From contig NZ_BDCC01000007.1 of assembly GCF_001613305.1 (NCBI RefSeq), positions 367,323 through 431,322 of the forward strand: a stretch of DNA of 64,000 nucleotides. Direction: 5' to 3'. A model generated the notes under the pieces. That model did not search any database. It saw only the letters and a program-made list of their open reading frames with translations, and was not told the origin of the DNA. Source of the stretch: Nocardia vaccinii NBRC 15922. Its GTDB lineage: Bacteria > Actinomycetota > Actinomycetes > Mycobacteriales > Mycobacteriaceae. Position numbers and translations under genes: made by a program. This document shows, in pieces, positions 17,727 through 26,900 of the stretch (position 1 is its first letter; each line of letters begins with the position of its first letter).

Positions 17727-18521
17727 ATGACGCTCACCCATCCGGCTTACGGGCAATTGCGGACGGTCACGCCGACCGCATCGGTACTACTGGCGAACAA
17801 CCCCAATCAGATGACCCTGCAGGGCACCAACACCTGGATCCTGCGCGCCCCCGGACGATCCGATTGCGTCGTGATCGATCCGGGGCCCAAGGATCGCGAG
17901 CACAGCGAGGCGATCGCCAGGGTAACGGGGGGAAATATCGCCCTCACCCTGATCACGCACCACCATCACGACCACACTGGCGGCATCGATCGGCTGACGA
18001 AGCTGACCGGGGCCGCGGTGCGCTCGGTGGATCCGGAACATCTGCGCGGTTCGGTCTCGCCGTTGAGCGACGGTGAGATCATCGAGGCCGCCGGGCTGCG
18101 CATCACGGTCCTGGGGACTCCCGGGCACACCACCGATTCGGTGAGCTTCGTCCTCGACGACGCCGTCCTCACCGGCGACACCGTGCTCGGCAGCGGGACC
18201 ACCGTGCTCGAATCGCGCGACGGTGCGCTGGGCGACTATCTCGCCTCGATGGACCGTCTGCTCGAGGTGGCCCCGGGCCGGGCCCTGCTGCCCGCGCACG
18301 GACCGGACCACCCCGAGGCCGAGCCCGTCCTGCGCTACTACATCCAGCACCGCCAGGAGCGCTTGGACCAGGTTCGTGACGCACTGCGCGAACTGGGCCC
18401 GAACGCCAAACCGCTACAGATCGTCGCGAAGGTCTACGCCGACGTCGACAAGAAGCTGTGGCCCGCGGCCCGCAGTTCGGTCAAGGCTCAATTGGCCTAC
18501 CTGCGTAGCCAACAGAACTGA
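17727..18521 (+). CDS. Metallo-beta-lactamase-fold hydrolase (Rv3677c homologue)
   Basis: A 264-residue protein with the metal-binding THHHHDHTGG motif, VVIDPGP, TPGHTTDSVSF, LTGDTVLGSG and a late PAHGPDH histidine. The C-terminal winged-helix-like segment (VYADVDKKLWPAARSSVKAQL) is typical of the LACTB2 subfamily, whose eukaryotic member is an endoribonuclease. ATG 17727 is preceded by AAGGA; the upstream in-frame start has poor composition. Substrate unknown. Confidence 0.88.
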   Translation: MTLTHPAYGQLRTVTPTASVLLANNPNQMTLQGTNTWILRAPGRSDCVVIDPGPKDREHSEAIARVTGGNIALTLITHHHHDHTGGIDRLTKLTGAAVRSVDPEHLRGSVSPLSDGEIIEAAGLRITVLGTPGHTTDSVSFVLDDAVLTGDTVLGSGTTVLESRDGALGDYLASMDRLLEVAPGRALLPAHGPDHPEAEPVLRYYIQHRQERLDQVRDALRELGPNAKPLQIVAKVYADVDKKLWPAARSSVKAQLAYLRSQQN

Positions 18522-18559
18522 GCGAGCCACCCGGGGCCCGAACAACTCCGGACAACACC

Positions 18560-18790
18560 GCTCTCGGCGAACCTCGCTCCGAGACCTTGGATAACGCCGA
18601 CGACCTTGGATAGCACCGACACCCGGTGAACCTCGTTCCAAGGCCCTGGGCAACGCCAACCCCAAGGTTCGCGGCCCGTCTCGTCGTTCGGACGCGTGGC
18701 GGGTGCGAGGAACGAGTGCCCGACACGGGGCCGAACGGCGAGACTTCGGGGGCCGCGAACACGCCGGAGCGAAGCGGAGGCCGAAGATAC
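18560..18790 (-). repeat. Dispersed intergenic repeat, copy 2 (inverted)
   Basis: The reverse-oriented partner of the repeat at 16635-16930. The two copies face each other across the DUF4177-RidA-MBL operon. Within it, a shorter unit (CCTTGGATA and GAACCTCG motifs) is itself repeated two or three times between 18560 and 18650. Confidence 0.8.
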
Positions 18791-18792
18791 AG

Positions 18793-19467
18793 CTACCGTG
18801 CGCGGCGGGCCAAGCGCTCCGAATCGGAAATCAGCACGCTCTTGCCCTCCAGCCGCAGCCAGCCGCGGTGCGCGAAATCTGCCAGGGCCTTGTTCACGGT
18901 CTCGCGGGAGGCGCCGACCAGCTGGGCGATCTCCTCCTGGGTGAGGTCGTGAGTGACCCGCAGCGCGCCCGCCTCCTGCGTGCCGAACCGCTGGGCCAGC
19001 GTCAGCAGCGCCTTGGCGACACGGCCGGGGACGTCGGTGAAGATCAGGTCGGCCAGGTTGTTGTTGGTGCGCCGCAGACGCCGGGCCAGCACGCGCAGCA
19101 GCTGCTCCGCGATCTCCGGGCGCTGGTCGATCCACGCCTTGAGCGCGTCGCGATCCATGGTGACGGCGCGGACCTCGGTCACGGTGGTCGCGGTAGAGGT
19201 ACGCGGACCCGGGTCGAAGATCGACAGTTCGCCGAACATGTCCGACGGACCCATGATGGTCAGCAGATTCTCCCGCCCGTCCGGCGAGCGGCGGCCGATC
19301 TTCACCTTGCCGGAGGTGATGATGAACAGCCGGTCGCCCGGCTCACCCTCGTTGAAGATGATGTGGCCGCGGGGAAAGTCCACGGGCTGTAGTTGTTTGG
19401 CGAGAGCTGCCACTGCGGTGGGCTCGACGCCTTGGAAGATGCCTGCTCTGGCGAGGGCCTCGTCCAC
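18793..19467 (-). CDS. crp: cAMP receptor protein family regulator (Crp/GlxR, Rv3676 homologue)
   Basis: A 224-residue global regulator. The N-terminal cyclic-nucleotide domain has [14 protein letters not shown] and [19 protein letters not shown] (phosphate-binding cassette with Arg-Thr-Ser). The C-terminal HTH is [24 protein letters not shown]. It starts at GTG 19467 behind AAGGAG. The ortholog binds TGTGA-N6-TCACA sites and links cAMP to central metabolism and stress genes. A half-conserved copy of this site lies upstream of its own gene. Confidence 0.95.
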   Translation of the reverse strand: MDEALARAGIFQGVEPTAVAALAKQLQPVDFPRGHIIFNEGEPGDRLFIITSGKVKIGRRSPDGRENLLTIMGPSDMFGELSIFDPGPRTSTATTVTEVRAVTMDRDALKAWIDQRPEIAEQLLRVLARRLRRTNNNLADLIFTDVPGRVAKALLTLAQRFGTQEAGALRVTHDLTQEEIAQLVGASRETVNKALADFAHRGWLRLEGKSVLISDSERLARRAR

Positions 19468-19621
19468 GAATGTGCTCCTTATGGGAATTGACGGTGTACT
19501 GGCGGCGCCAGCGGGTCCCTACGTGGTGACGACGCAAGCTGCCGCCTGCGGGCCCGTCGCTGTCGCCCCGGTCTGGACCGAAGCGGCCGACAGTGCAGTC
19601 TACTTTGCATTCGGACAGCGT

Positions 19622-19637
19622 AGTGACAGACACCACG
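19622..19637. promoter_or_regulatory. Possible Crp autoregulatory site
   Basis: AGTGACAGACACCACG keeps the GTG-N8-CAC core of the CRP consensus but three of ten positions deviate. It sits about 155 bp upstream of the crp start, between crp and the small membrane protein gene. Weak candidate only. Confidence 0.3.
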
Positions 19638-19714
19638 TAGATGCGGTTGGTGAAACGACCGCGATGCCCGAATGGTTCCCGTCGCAACCGTGTCGTGCGG
19701 CGCGGCGTGGCGAA

Positions 19715-19957
19715 TCAGCTCGCCTGTGCGACGTCCAGTTCGTCGCTGCGGGTGCGTCTGCGACCAGGATGGGCCGCGGCAGCCGGTACCCCCAGCTTCG
19801 CGAGCTCGTTGACCTCGGCATTGCTGGCACGTTCGAGATATTGCTGGACCTCTTCTTCCGGTTCGAGGAGTTTGCGAAGCCGATTTTCGACGCGTTCCAT
19901 GAACAGCGCGAACAGCATCAGCACCACCGGGAAGAGCACCACAGCGAGTCCTTGCAT
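19715..19957 (-). CDS. Small membrane protein
   Basis: An 80-residue protein with one N-terminal transmembrane helix ([21 protein letters not shown]) followed by a charged, helical cytosolic part ([26 protein letters not shown]) and a basic tail. I choose ATG 19957, which places the helix at the N-terminus; an in-frame ATG at 20005 has a better GAGG but adds residues before the helix. A small membrane protein occupies the same position between crp and nth in mycobacteria (Rv3675). Function unknown. Confidence 0.65.
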   Translation of the reverse strand: MQGLAVVLFPVVLMLFALFMERVENRLRKLLEPEEEVQQYLERASNAEVNELAKLGVPAAAAHPGRRRTRSDELDVAQAS

Positions 19958-20123
19958 ATCGAGGAGTAAACACGGAGAAGGTCTCAGATGGAACACGGGA
20001 GGCATTCTCTGTCGCCTCGATCACGCCGCGAACGTCGCTGTCGCACACTCGATCGAGCTGATTTCCCCGGGTCGCGCGACTCATTGGCGGGCTGTTGTCG
20101 GAGTGGTTCCGTATGGTGGACGC

Positions 20124-20930
20124 GTGCGTAAACCCGCCGCCATCGCTCCCAGCGCCGCCGCCGAACCGCGGCGGCGCGATACGTCCGCTTCCCGTGCGTC
20201 CAAATTCGCCGCCGAGACCAGGCTCGGCCTGGTCCGACGCGCGCGTCGGATGAATCGGACACTGGCGCTGGCATTCCCGGACGCGCACTGTGAGCTCGAT
20301 TTCACCACCCCGCTCGAATTGGCGGTCGCGACAATCCTTTCCGCGCAATGCACCGATGTGCGGGTGAATATGACCACGCCCGCGCTGTTCGCCCGCTACC
20401 GCGATGCGCGCGCCTATGCCGAGGCCGATCGCGCCGAACTCGAGGAGTACATCCGCCCGACCGGCTTCTATCGCAACAAGGCGTCCGCACTGATCGGTCT
20501 GGGCCAGGCTCTGCTGGAACGGCACGACGGCGCACTCCCGGCATCTCTGAACGAATTGGTCGAATTGCCGGGAATCGGACGCAAGACTGCGAATGTCATT
20601 CTGGGCAACGCTTTCGATGTGCCCGGTATCACAGTCGATACCCATTTCGGGCGATTGGTCCGGCGCTGGGGCTGGACCACCGAGGAGGATCCGGTCAAGG
20701 TCGAGCGCATCGTCGGCGAGCTGATCGAGCGCAAGGAGTGGACGATGCTCTCGCACCGGGTGATCTTCCACGGCCGCCGGGTGTGTCATGCCCGCAAACC
20801 CGCGTGCGGCGTCTGCCTGCTGGCCAAGGACTGCCCGTCCTTCGGGACGGGCCCGACCGATCCGGCCACCGCGGCCGCCTTGGTCAAGGGACCGGAGGCG
20901 GAGCATCTGCTCGAACTGGTGGGCCGGTGA
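20124..20930 (+). CDS. nth: Endonuclease III (DNA glycosylase/AP lyase)
   Basis: A 268-residue base-excision repair enzyme that removes oxidised pyrimidines and nicks abasic sites. The helix-hairpin-helix with catalytic Lys is [14 protein letters not shown]; the catalytic Asp is in VDTHFGR. The [4Fe-4S] ligands form C-x6-C-x2-C-x5-C ([17 protein letters not shown]). The start is GTG 20124 (VRKPAA) giving a basic N-terminal extension. Its stop codon overlaps the GTG start of the thioredoxin-like gene. Confidence 0.95.
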   Translation: MRKPAAIAPSAAAEPRRRDTSASRASKFAAETRLGLVRRARRMNRTLALAFPDAHCELDFTTPLELAVATILSAQCTDVRVNMTTPALFARYRDARAYAEADRAELEEYIRPTGFYRNKASALIGLGQALLERHDGALPASLNELVELPGIGRKTANVILGNAFDVPGITVDTHFGRLVRRWGWTTEEDPVKVERIVGELIERKEWTMLSHRVIFHGRRVCHARKPACGVCLLAKDCPSFGTGPTDPATAAALVKGPEAEHLLELVGR

Positions 20931-21565
20931 GATCCATCCCCGCGGCTTGGCGATGGACATTCGTCGGCCTGATCGTGATCGTCGCGCTCGCGGTGGCGTT
21001 GTGGCCGCGCGGACATCGCGACAACCTTCCCATCACGACGACGATCGGGGTGAAGGGCTCGACGGCGGTGAGCGCCGGGCAGCGTGAGGCCGCTGCCCTG
21101 GCCGATTGTCCGGCGGTCACCGCGCCTGGCCCGGGGAAAGGACCACTGGCGGGTATCGGCCTGGACTGTCTCGCCGATGGTCGCCGGGTGGATCTGGGCG
21201 CGGCCCTGGCCGGTAGGCCCGCCCTGCTGAATCTGTGGGCGTACTGGTGCGCGCCCTGTGCCGAGGAGTTGCCCGCACTGCAACAGTTCGCCGATCGCGT
21301 CGGCTCGGCGATGACGGTGCTCACTGTGCACAGTGATCCGAACGAGTCGATGGCTCTGGCCCGGCTGGTGGATCTGAAGGTTCGTCTACCCGGTGTGGAA
21401 GACGGCGACGGCAGGGTGCGAACCGCGGTCGGAGCGGTTCCGGCGCTGCCGATCTCGGTGTTGGTGCGCGCCGACGGTTCCATTGCCGAGGTCGTGGCCC
21501 GCCCGTTCCAGGACGTCGCGGACATCAGCGCGACGGTCGCCGCCGAACTCGGAGTGCACGCATGA
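20927..21565 (+). CDS. TlpA/ResA-like membrane-anchored thioredoxin (Rv3673c homologue)
   Basis: A 212-residue extracytoplasmic thiol-disulphide protein. One N-terminal helix ([17 protein letters not shown]) anchors a thioredoxin fold with the redox motif [17 protein letters not shown]. Translation begins at GTG 20927 inside the nth stop (GTGA). An extra Cys pair (DCP early in the outer domain and LDCLAD) precedes the redox motif. It probably reduces or oxidises exported proteins. The downstream NUDIX gene overlaps it by 4 bp. Confidence 0.9.
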   Translation: MRSIPAAWRWTFVGLIVIVALAVALWPRGHRDNLPITTTIGVKGSTAVSAGQREAAALADCPAVTAPGPGKGPLAGIGLDCLADGRRVDLGAALAGRPALLNLWAYWCAPCAEELPALQQFADRVGSAMTVLTVHSDPNESMALARLVDLKVRLPGVEDGDGRVRTAVGAVPALPISVLVRADGSIAEVVARPFQDVADISATVAAELGVHA

Positions 21566-22464
21566 CCGATCGGGACGGGGGTGGCCGTCGCGCGCCCGGT
21601 GCCGGATGCGGTTACCGTGCTCGGGACCGTTCCGATGCGGCTGCCGCGGGCAGCCCGGCCGCCGCGGGCGGTGATCACGGCGATGGGGCCGGAGGAGGCA
21701 GAGTGCGCGACCGCGAGGGACGCGAGGAGTCCGGCGCGCGCCCGGAGTTGGTGACCGAGAACATTCCGACCTGGCTGCGCGGCGTCGTCGAGCGCAAACC
21801 GGCCGCTCCGACCGGGACCAACCCGGTGCTGAATCGGACCGCGATGAAGCAGGTAGCGGCCGCGGCGATGCGGCCGCGTCAAGCGTCGGTGCTCGTCCTG
21901 TTCGGCGGTGCGCCCGAGGCCGATCCGTCGGCGCCGGGCGGACTGCCCGCGGATGCGGATGTGCTGCTGACCCAGCGCGCGGCCACGCTGCGCCAGCATC
22001 GCGGCCAGGTCGCCTTCCCGGGTGGTGGGGTGGAAGCCGGCGATCGCGGCCCGATCGACACCGCGTTGCGCGAGGCATGGGAGGAGACCGGTCTGGATCG
22101 CACGAGCGTCGAACCGCTTGCGGTGCTGCCGAAGATCTTCGTGCCGCCCTCGCGTTTCGACGTGGCGCCGGTGCTGGCGTACTGGCGTACACCCGGTGAG
22201 GTGCGGGTGGTCAGCGAGACCGAGGCCGCGCGGGTGACTCGGGTGCCGGTGGCGGATCTGATCGATCCGGCGAATCGGTTCGTGGTACGGCATCCGCTGG
22301 GGTATATGAGCCCGGCGTTCGCGGTCGACGGCATGCTGGTCTGGGGTTTCACCGCCGGTGTCCTGGCCGGTCTGCTGGCGGTTTCGGGCTGGGAGCGGGA
22401 ATGGGATCCGCACGACGTGCGTGATCTGCAGGCCGCGCTCGAAGCAGTGGGGATGACGTTATGA
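21562..22464 (+). CDS. NUDIX hydrolase, CoA-pyrophosphatase-like (Rv3672c homologue)
   Basis: A 300-residue protein. The NUDIX box is GGGVEAGDRGPIDTALREAWEETGL, preceded by LRQHRGQVAFPG, the element that marks CoA pyrophosphatases such as NudL. A Gly/Ala-rich extension of about 65 residues precedes the fold and is probably disordered. It starts at ATG 21562 in an ATGA overlap with the thioredoxin-like gene. The final codons ATG-ACG-TTA-TGA are nearly duplicated just before marP. Confidence 0.9.
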   Translation: MTDRDGGGRRAPGAGCGYRARDRSDAAAAGSPAAAGGDHGDGAGGGRVRDREGREESGARPELVTENIPTWLRGVVERKPAAPTGTNPVLNRTAMKQVAAAAMRPRQASVLVLFGGAPEADPSAPGGLPADADVLLTQRAATLRQHRGQVAFPGGGVEAGDRGPIDTALREAWEETGLDRTSVEPLAVLPKIFVPPSRFDVAPVLAYWRTPGEVRVVSETEAARVTRVPVADLIDPANRFVVRHPLGYMSPAFAVDGMLVWGFTAGVLAGLLAVSGWEREWDPHDVRDLQAALEAVGMTL

Positions 22465-22526
22465 GCCGGCCGGGTTCGGGGCCGGCAGGGCCGCGTCCAT
22501 CGGCGGCAGTGGGGATGACATTATGA
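22445..22526 (+). repeat. Short direct repeat around the marP start
   Basis: GCAGTGGGGATGACGTTATGA at the 3' end of the NUDIX gene recurs with one base changed (GATGACATTATGA) 62 bp downstream, where its ATG is the marP start. The intervening segment (GCCGG..GGGGCCGGC) is GC-rich and palindromic. It looks like a small tandem duplication that created the marP translation start. Confidence 0.7.
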
Positions 22527-23716
22527 CCTCGTCGGACTGGCTCGATATCGCGGTCGTGATCATCGCGCTGCTGGCCGCCTCCTCGGGTTGGCGGCAGGGC
22601 GCGGTGGCCTCCGCACTGGCCTTCCTGGGGGTGATCCTGGGCGCGGTGGCGGGCATCCTGATCGCGCCGCACATTCTGATCCACATCGCCGAGGGCCGTA
22701 AACGCGTTCTGGTCGGCGTGGTGCTGATCGTGGCGCTGGTGATCGTCGGCGAGGTGGCCGGCATGGTCCTGGGCCGCGCGGCCCGCAGCGGGATGCGCAA
22801 CACGTTCATCCGAGCCGTGGACAGCGCGGTGGGGGCATGCCTGCAACTGGTCGCGGTGCTGGCCACCGCCTGGCTGCTGGCCCTGCCGCTGGCCTCCTCC
22901 TCGCAACCGGCGATCGCGGCGGCGGTGAACGGTTCGCGGGTGCTCTCGGAGGTCAACAAGGTCGCGCCGAACTGGCTGCGCAAGGTGCCCAACGAATTCT
23001 CCCAGCTGCTCAACACCTCCGGGCTGCCGGATGTGATCGGCCCGTTCAGCCGCGCGCCGATCGCCGCGGTCGCGCCGCCGGACGGGAGCGTGCTCGACAG
23101 TCCGGTCGCGGTCAACCTGCAGCACAGTGTGCTGCGCATCCGCGGTGTCGCATCGAGTTGCCAACGGATGCTGGAGGGTTCGGGCTTCGTCGTCGCACCC
23201 GAGCGGATCATGACCAACGCGCACGTGGTCGCCGGTACCAACTCCCTGCAGGTGGATACCGCCAAGGGGCCGCTGGACGCCACGGTGGTGCTGTTCGATC
23301 CGTCCAAGGATGTGGCGGTGCTGGACGTGCCCGGACTGCAGGCGCCGGTGATCCCGCTGGCCTCGGAAGCCGCGACGTCGGGGGAGAGTTCGATCGTGCT
23401 CGGCTATCCCGGCGGCGGCCCGTACACCGCCAGCGCGGCGCGCGTGCGCGAGACGCTGAATCTGACCGGCCCGAATATCTACAAGAGCGATACCGTCGAG
23501 CGCGAGGTCTACACCGTGCGCGGAAAGGTCCGCGCGGGCAATTCCGGTGGGCCGCTGGTGGATACGCAGGGCGACGTGCTGGGCGTGGTGTTCGGCGCGG
23601 CCGTCACCGACGAGGACACCGGATATGTGCTGACCCTGAAGGAGGTCAGGTCCGACCTCGATGTCGCGGCTGCTCGCACCGCCGCCGTGGGCACCGGGCA
23701 GTGCGTCCTGAGCTGA
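22523..23716 (+). CDS. marP: Membrane-bound serine protease MarP
   Basis: A 397-residue protein with a CvpA-like N-terminal domain of four transmembrane helices and an extracytoplasmic trypsin-like domain. The catalytic triad is visible: His in MTNAHVVAG, Asp in PSKDVAVLDV and Ser in RAGNSGGPLVDT. Cys in SSCQRM and the C-terminal GQCVLS could form the regulatory disulphide known in M. tuberculosis MarP (Rv3671c). MarP preserves intrabacterial pH in acid by processing peptidoglycan hydrolases. It ends the conserved chromosomal block. Confidence 0.95.
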   Translation: MTSSDWLDIAVVIIALLAASSGWRQGAVASALAFLGVILGAVAGILIAPHILIHIAEGRKRVLVGVVLIVALVIVGEVAGMVLGRAARSGMRNTFIRAVDSAVGACLQLVAVLATAWLLALPLASSSQPAIAAAVNGSRVLSEVNKVAPNWLRKVPNEFSQLLNTSGLPDVIGPFSRAPIAAVAPPDGSVLDSPVAVNLQHSVLRIRGVASSCQRMLEGSGFVVAPERIMTNAHVVAGTNSLQVDTAKGPLDATVVLFDPSKDVAVLDVPGLQAPVIPLASEAATSGESSIVLGYPGGGPYTASAARVRETLNLTGPNIYKSDTVEREVYTVRGKVRAGNSGGPLVDTQGDVLGVVFGAAVTDEDTGYVLTLKEVRSDLDVAAARTAAVGTGQCVLS

Positions 23717-23719
23717 GCT

Positions 23720-24073
23720 CCCCCGCCTCGCTCCCCCGCCTCTCCGCGACGCTCCCCGCCTCTCCGCGACTTCGGCGTGTCGTCGGGGACGGGGAGATTT
23801 GCTTGTCGGGCCGGCGGTCGGGCGGTCGGTTGCGGTTCGGGCGTCCCCGGGGAGTTACCAACGTTCATACCAAACCTTAGCCGCAGGTCGTGGCGGCATG
23901 GTATCGCCTGACCTGCGGCTATTTGTCATCTATTTGTCAAAAATTCAATCGACGTGCGCCGGGCTGTAGCACCTGGCAGGCGGCATACGGCTTGAGACTG
24001 GATTGTAGTGGCTGAGCGGCGGGTCTTGGTCCGCGATGCCACGTTGTTGCTGCGCACCGCGATGATCGGACTA
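23720..24073. other. Intergenic stretch after marP with tandem repeat
   Basis: Starts with an imperfect tandem repeat (CCCCGCCTCTCCGCGACG units at 23730-23770). After the marP terminator the sequence becomes AT-richer and has a short tandem ATTTGTCATCTATTTGTC. No gene is recognised. The abrupt change in composition marks the beginning of the decayed accessory region. Confidence 0.5.
23879..23921 (+). terminator. Terminator hairpin of the marP operon
   Basis: AGCCGCAGGTC and its exact complement GACCTGCGGCT flank a 20-nt loop and are followed by a T-rich ATTTGTCATCTATTTG. Confidence 0.75.
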
Positions 24074-24472
24074 CTAGCGTTTGATTCTTGCCCGCAGGGC
24101 TAGCACGGCCAATGCGAGTAGCCCTGGACAGATCAGGTGGGGTGCCCATGCGATCCAGGTTCCCCAGTGGCCGGTAGTGATCGATGTGTTGGGGTGCCAA
24201 AGCAACGAGATACTCTGCTGGGCTGCGAATTCCAATGCGTCCGGGAACGGCACGGGCGAGGTCGAGGGTTTGCTGTAGAGGAGTGCGCCGGTGTCGAAGT
24301 TCAATGTCAAATCGTCGACCGACCGATCCCAAGTAGGGGGTGGAGGTCCATGGGCTGGGTGCGCCAGTGTTGAGTATTCCGCCAAGCCGAAGAGCAACGG
24401 CCGATACCCAGCCGGGTTGCCCAGTAATTCCGCGGCACCGGCTGTAACCAGTCGTGGTGGTGGATGTTGGTC
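24074..24472 (-). pseudogene. Fragment of a membrane protein gene
   Basis: An open frame of 133 codons without a credible start codon (the first initiator-like codon is TTG 24397, and the frame is open but startless before it). The translation is protein-like: LVTAGAAELLGNPAGYRPLL, WDRSVDDLTLNFDTGALLYS, and a C-terminal transmembrane helix (LICPGLLALAVLALRARIKR). It reads as the 3' end of a larger gene whose 5' part has been lost, ending where lsr2 begins. I do not recognise the family. Confidence 0.45.
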
Positions 24473-24590
24473 TCAGGCCGTCGGCAAACCGCTCCCTCGC
24501 TGGTGTTGCCGACCGGATGAAGGTATGGGACTGCGCGCTGAATCGGACAGTCTCTCACCCGCTGACACGATCCTGGTGCAGGCTGGTTAG

Positions 24591-24926
24591 CTAACTCGCG
24601 TTGTTGTATGCCTCCAGGACGCTGGCGTGGATTCGCCCGCGGCTGGCCACGTCGTAGCCGTTCTTGCGGGCCCACTCCCGAACCGCTTTGGTCTGCTCCT
24701 TGTCCGCCGCGGCGCGGCTGCTGGGCTTGCTCTTGGTCTTGGAAGCCCGGCCGACCTTGCGGGCAGGCTCGGTCCACTGCTCGAACGCCTTACGCAGTTT
24801 GCCCGCGTTCTTCACCGACAGATCGATCTCGTACTCGATACCATCGATGCCGAACCCCACGGTTTCCTGCGCCGCGGACTTGCCGTCATAGTCGTCGATC
24901 AATTCGACGGTGACCTTCTTCGCCAT
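24591..24926 (-). CDS. lsr2: Lsr2 nucleoid-associated protein (H-NS-like)
   Basis: A 111-residue DNA-bridging silencer. The N-terminal dimerisation domain (MAKKVTVELIDDYDGKSAAQ, then VGFGIDGIEYEIDLS) is followed by a basic linker (RKVGRASKTKSKPSSR). The C-terminal domain WARKNGYDVASRGRIHASVLEAY contains the RGR AT-hook-like motif that inserts into the minor groove. ATG 24926 follows GAGGAG. Its place in a decayed region next to another lsr2 relic suggests an accessory copy rather than the housekeeping lsr2. Confidence 0.92.
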   Translation of the reverse strand: MAKKVTVELIDDYDGKSAAQETVGFGIDGIEYEIDLSVKNAGKLRKAFEQWTEPARKVGRASKTKSKPSSRAAADKEQTKAVREWARKNGYDVASRGRIHASVLEAYNNAS

Positions 24927-25555
24927 ACGAGTCTGCTCCTCGTCTTCATCACAATGCCGCAGCGGCAAGCCTAGACGAGCGAGCCCGAAGCCCGGGCGGA
25001 TGTCCCGGCACGGTGTGATCGAGTTCAGCGACCGGGTTGCCTCGCACCTAGATCGCGGTGCCCGCCATCACCACCGTCGTACCGAGCAGGGGGCCGGTGG
25101 CATGTGGAACCGCGGTGAAGCGCCAGGCGCAGCCTTTCATGGTCTTGCACCACACCTGTACCCCAACCTGACGCCTTGCATGGTTGGCCGTATCGTCCGC
25201 ATACCCCGACGACCGCGCGGCTGTGACCAGGAGTGTCGGCGTGTCCTGCCTTGTCGTCCGCCCCACCAGCTCCGTTGATCCTCGCAGCGGACGCGGCGTG
25301 CATGAGATACTTCGACGGTTTTTGTATAGGTACCCGTCTGGGTATCTTCACCGATGCGGGGGTGTGTGTTTGCATGCATGATGGTGGTCCTCACGCAGGA
25401 GAGAAGGCCCGGGTGGTCGAGGAGACACTCAGGATTCTTCGTTCCGACAACGGTTGTCGGCAGGTCGCCAACGGAGCCGACCCCACGAGCCGGACCTTCA
25501 CCTGCCGCAGTGCCGAAATTCGGACAGAGACGACCAGACCAGGACCGGCGGCCTC
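24927..25555. other. Intergenic stretch between lsr2 and the GGDEF gene
   Basis: About 630 bp of lower-GC sequence with no recognisable gene. It must hold the promoters of the divergent lsr2 and GGDEF genes. A small inverted repeat (GTACCCGTCTGGGTATC) lies near 25329-25345. Confidence 0.4.
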
Positions 25556-26647
25556 ATGAGTTGCTATCGATCGATACCGGAATCCCCTGCGGGACAGGGA
25601 TACGGCCTCGATGCGTCACCCGCCCCCAGCCGAATCGGCACCCGCGCGCCAGAGGAACTGTCCCGCCAGGCACATCACACAAGGTGCGCGCATCCCGCTG
25701 CGGAGCCTCGAACGCCCGTTCTGGCGGACGAGGTGTTTCGGTGTGTGTTCGACAATGCTGCGATGGCGATGGCGATCGGTGACACCGACGGAACACTTGT
25801 CTACGCCAACCGCAGCTTGGCGGAGATGATCGGTGTTCCGATGGAGCAGTTGCAGGGGATCTCGGTCTATCGCTTCGCTCACCCCGAGGACCAGGACGAG
25901 ATCGACACAGTCGTATTCGACGGCTTGGTCCGCGCGCGGGATGGCACGGTGAAGCTGGAGCGCCGACTGGTCCGGGTCGACGGCAGCATCGGGTGGGTGG
26001 CGTTCACGATCACCTATGTGCAGGGTTCTGGCGGGCTGCCCGATTATCTTCTGGCCGTCGGGGAGGATGTCACCGAGCGGCACCATCTGGAGCAGGAACT
26101 GCATCGGGACGCGCGGCACGACCCGCTCACCGGGGTGCCCAACCGGCGGTACCTGCTCGAGCGGATCGAAGCGCTGAGCGATACGGTCGACGGCGATGAG
26201 CAGGTTGGGTTGTGTTTCGTCGATCTGGACCAGTTCAAACAGATCAACGACCGCCACGGACACGGGACCGGCGATCAGGTCCTGCGGGCGGTGGCTACGC
26301 GCCTGCACGACGAGCTAGCCGGCGAGGATTGCACGCTGGCCCGCATCGGGGGTGACGAATTCGTCGCCCTGCTCGCACCGCCGGTCGACGACGGACGCGT
26401 GGCCGCGGTTATCGACCGGATGCTCTCGGCGCTGGCAGGCCCGATCACCGTGGGCGAGCACAGGCTGTGGGTGTCAGCCAGTATCGGGGCGATCCTCGCG
26501 ACCGCGTCGAACACCGACGCCACGACCCTGCTCGATGCCGCGGACCGTGAGCTGTATCAGGCCAAGACCCGCAGCAAGGACCGCTGGGTCCTGCGCATCC
26601 TCGACACAGGTCCCGGTCAACCACCGGGCATCAGCGGGTTTGAGTGA
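25556..26647 (+). CDS. Diguanylate cyclase (PAS-GGDEF)
   Basis: A 363-residue signalling enzyme that makes cyclic di-GMP from two GTP. A PAS domain (VFRCVFDNAAMAMAIGDTDG, then YANRSLAEMIG and the PAC strand LLAVGEDVTERHHLEQEL) senses an unknown cue. The GGDEF domain begins DPLTGVPNRRYLLER; FVDLDQFKQINDRHGH carries the metal Asp and ARIGGDEFVALL is the intact active-site loop. The inhibitory RxxD I-site before GGDEF is absent. The start at ATG 25556 is the most likely; an upstream in-frame start adds 34 unstructured residues. No transmembrane helix, so it is cytosolic. Confidence 0.88.
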   Translation: MSCYRSIPESPAGQGYGLDASPAPSRIGTRAPEELSRQAHHTRCAHPAAEPRTPVLADEVFRCVFDNAAMAMAIGDTDGTLVYANRSLAEMIGVPMEQLQGISVYRFAHPEDQDEIDTVVFDGLVRARDGTVKLERRLVRVDGSIGWVAFTITYVQGSGGLPDYLLAVGEDVTERHHLEQELHRDARHDPLTGVPNRRYLLERIEALSDTVDGDEQVGLCFVDLDQFKQINDRHGHGTGDQVLRAVATRLHDELAGEDCTLARIGGDEFVALLAPPVDDGRVAAVIDRMLSALAGPITVGEHRLWVSASIGAILATASNTDATTLLDAADRELYQAKTRSKDRWVLRILDTGPGQPPGISGFE

Positions 26648-26690
26648 TCACGATGATCAGGTAACCCATGTTCGGCAACTCCGGCAGTTT

Positions 26691-26900
26691 TTATACCTGG
26701 AGCTTGAGATTGCTGGCGGCGAGGCGCCAGAACATGGTGCGGTCGATCGCTCGGAAGTCCCAGCTCTCGCTGATGGCATGCGAGGCGGCGACGATCGCGG
26801 CGACGTCGAAATCCTCCCGGGTGGCCGTGCCCTTGGCCTCCAGCTCGGCGATCACGTACGCAGTCGCGGCTTGCACGGTATCCAACACGATGCTCTCCAC
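26691..26900 (-). CDS. Small hypothetical protein
   Basis: A 69-residue, mostly helical, slightly acidic protein starting at GTG 26900 (MESIVLDTVQAATAYVIAEL; later AAIVAASHAISESWDFRAIDRTMFW). No domain recognised. The composition looks like a real soluble protein and no better frame overlaps. It converges on the GGDEF gene with 43 bp between stops. Confidence 0.5.
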   Translation of the reverse strand: MESIVLDTVQAATAYVIAELEAKGTATREDFDVAAIVAASHAISESWDFRAIDRTMFWRLAASNLKLQV

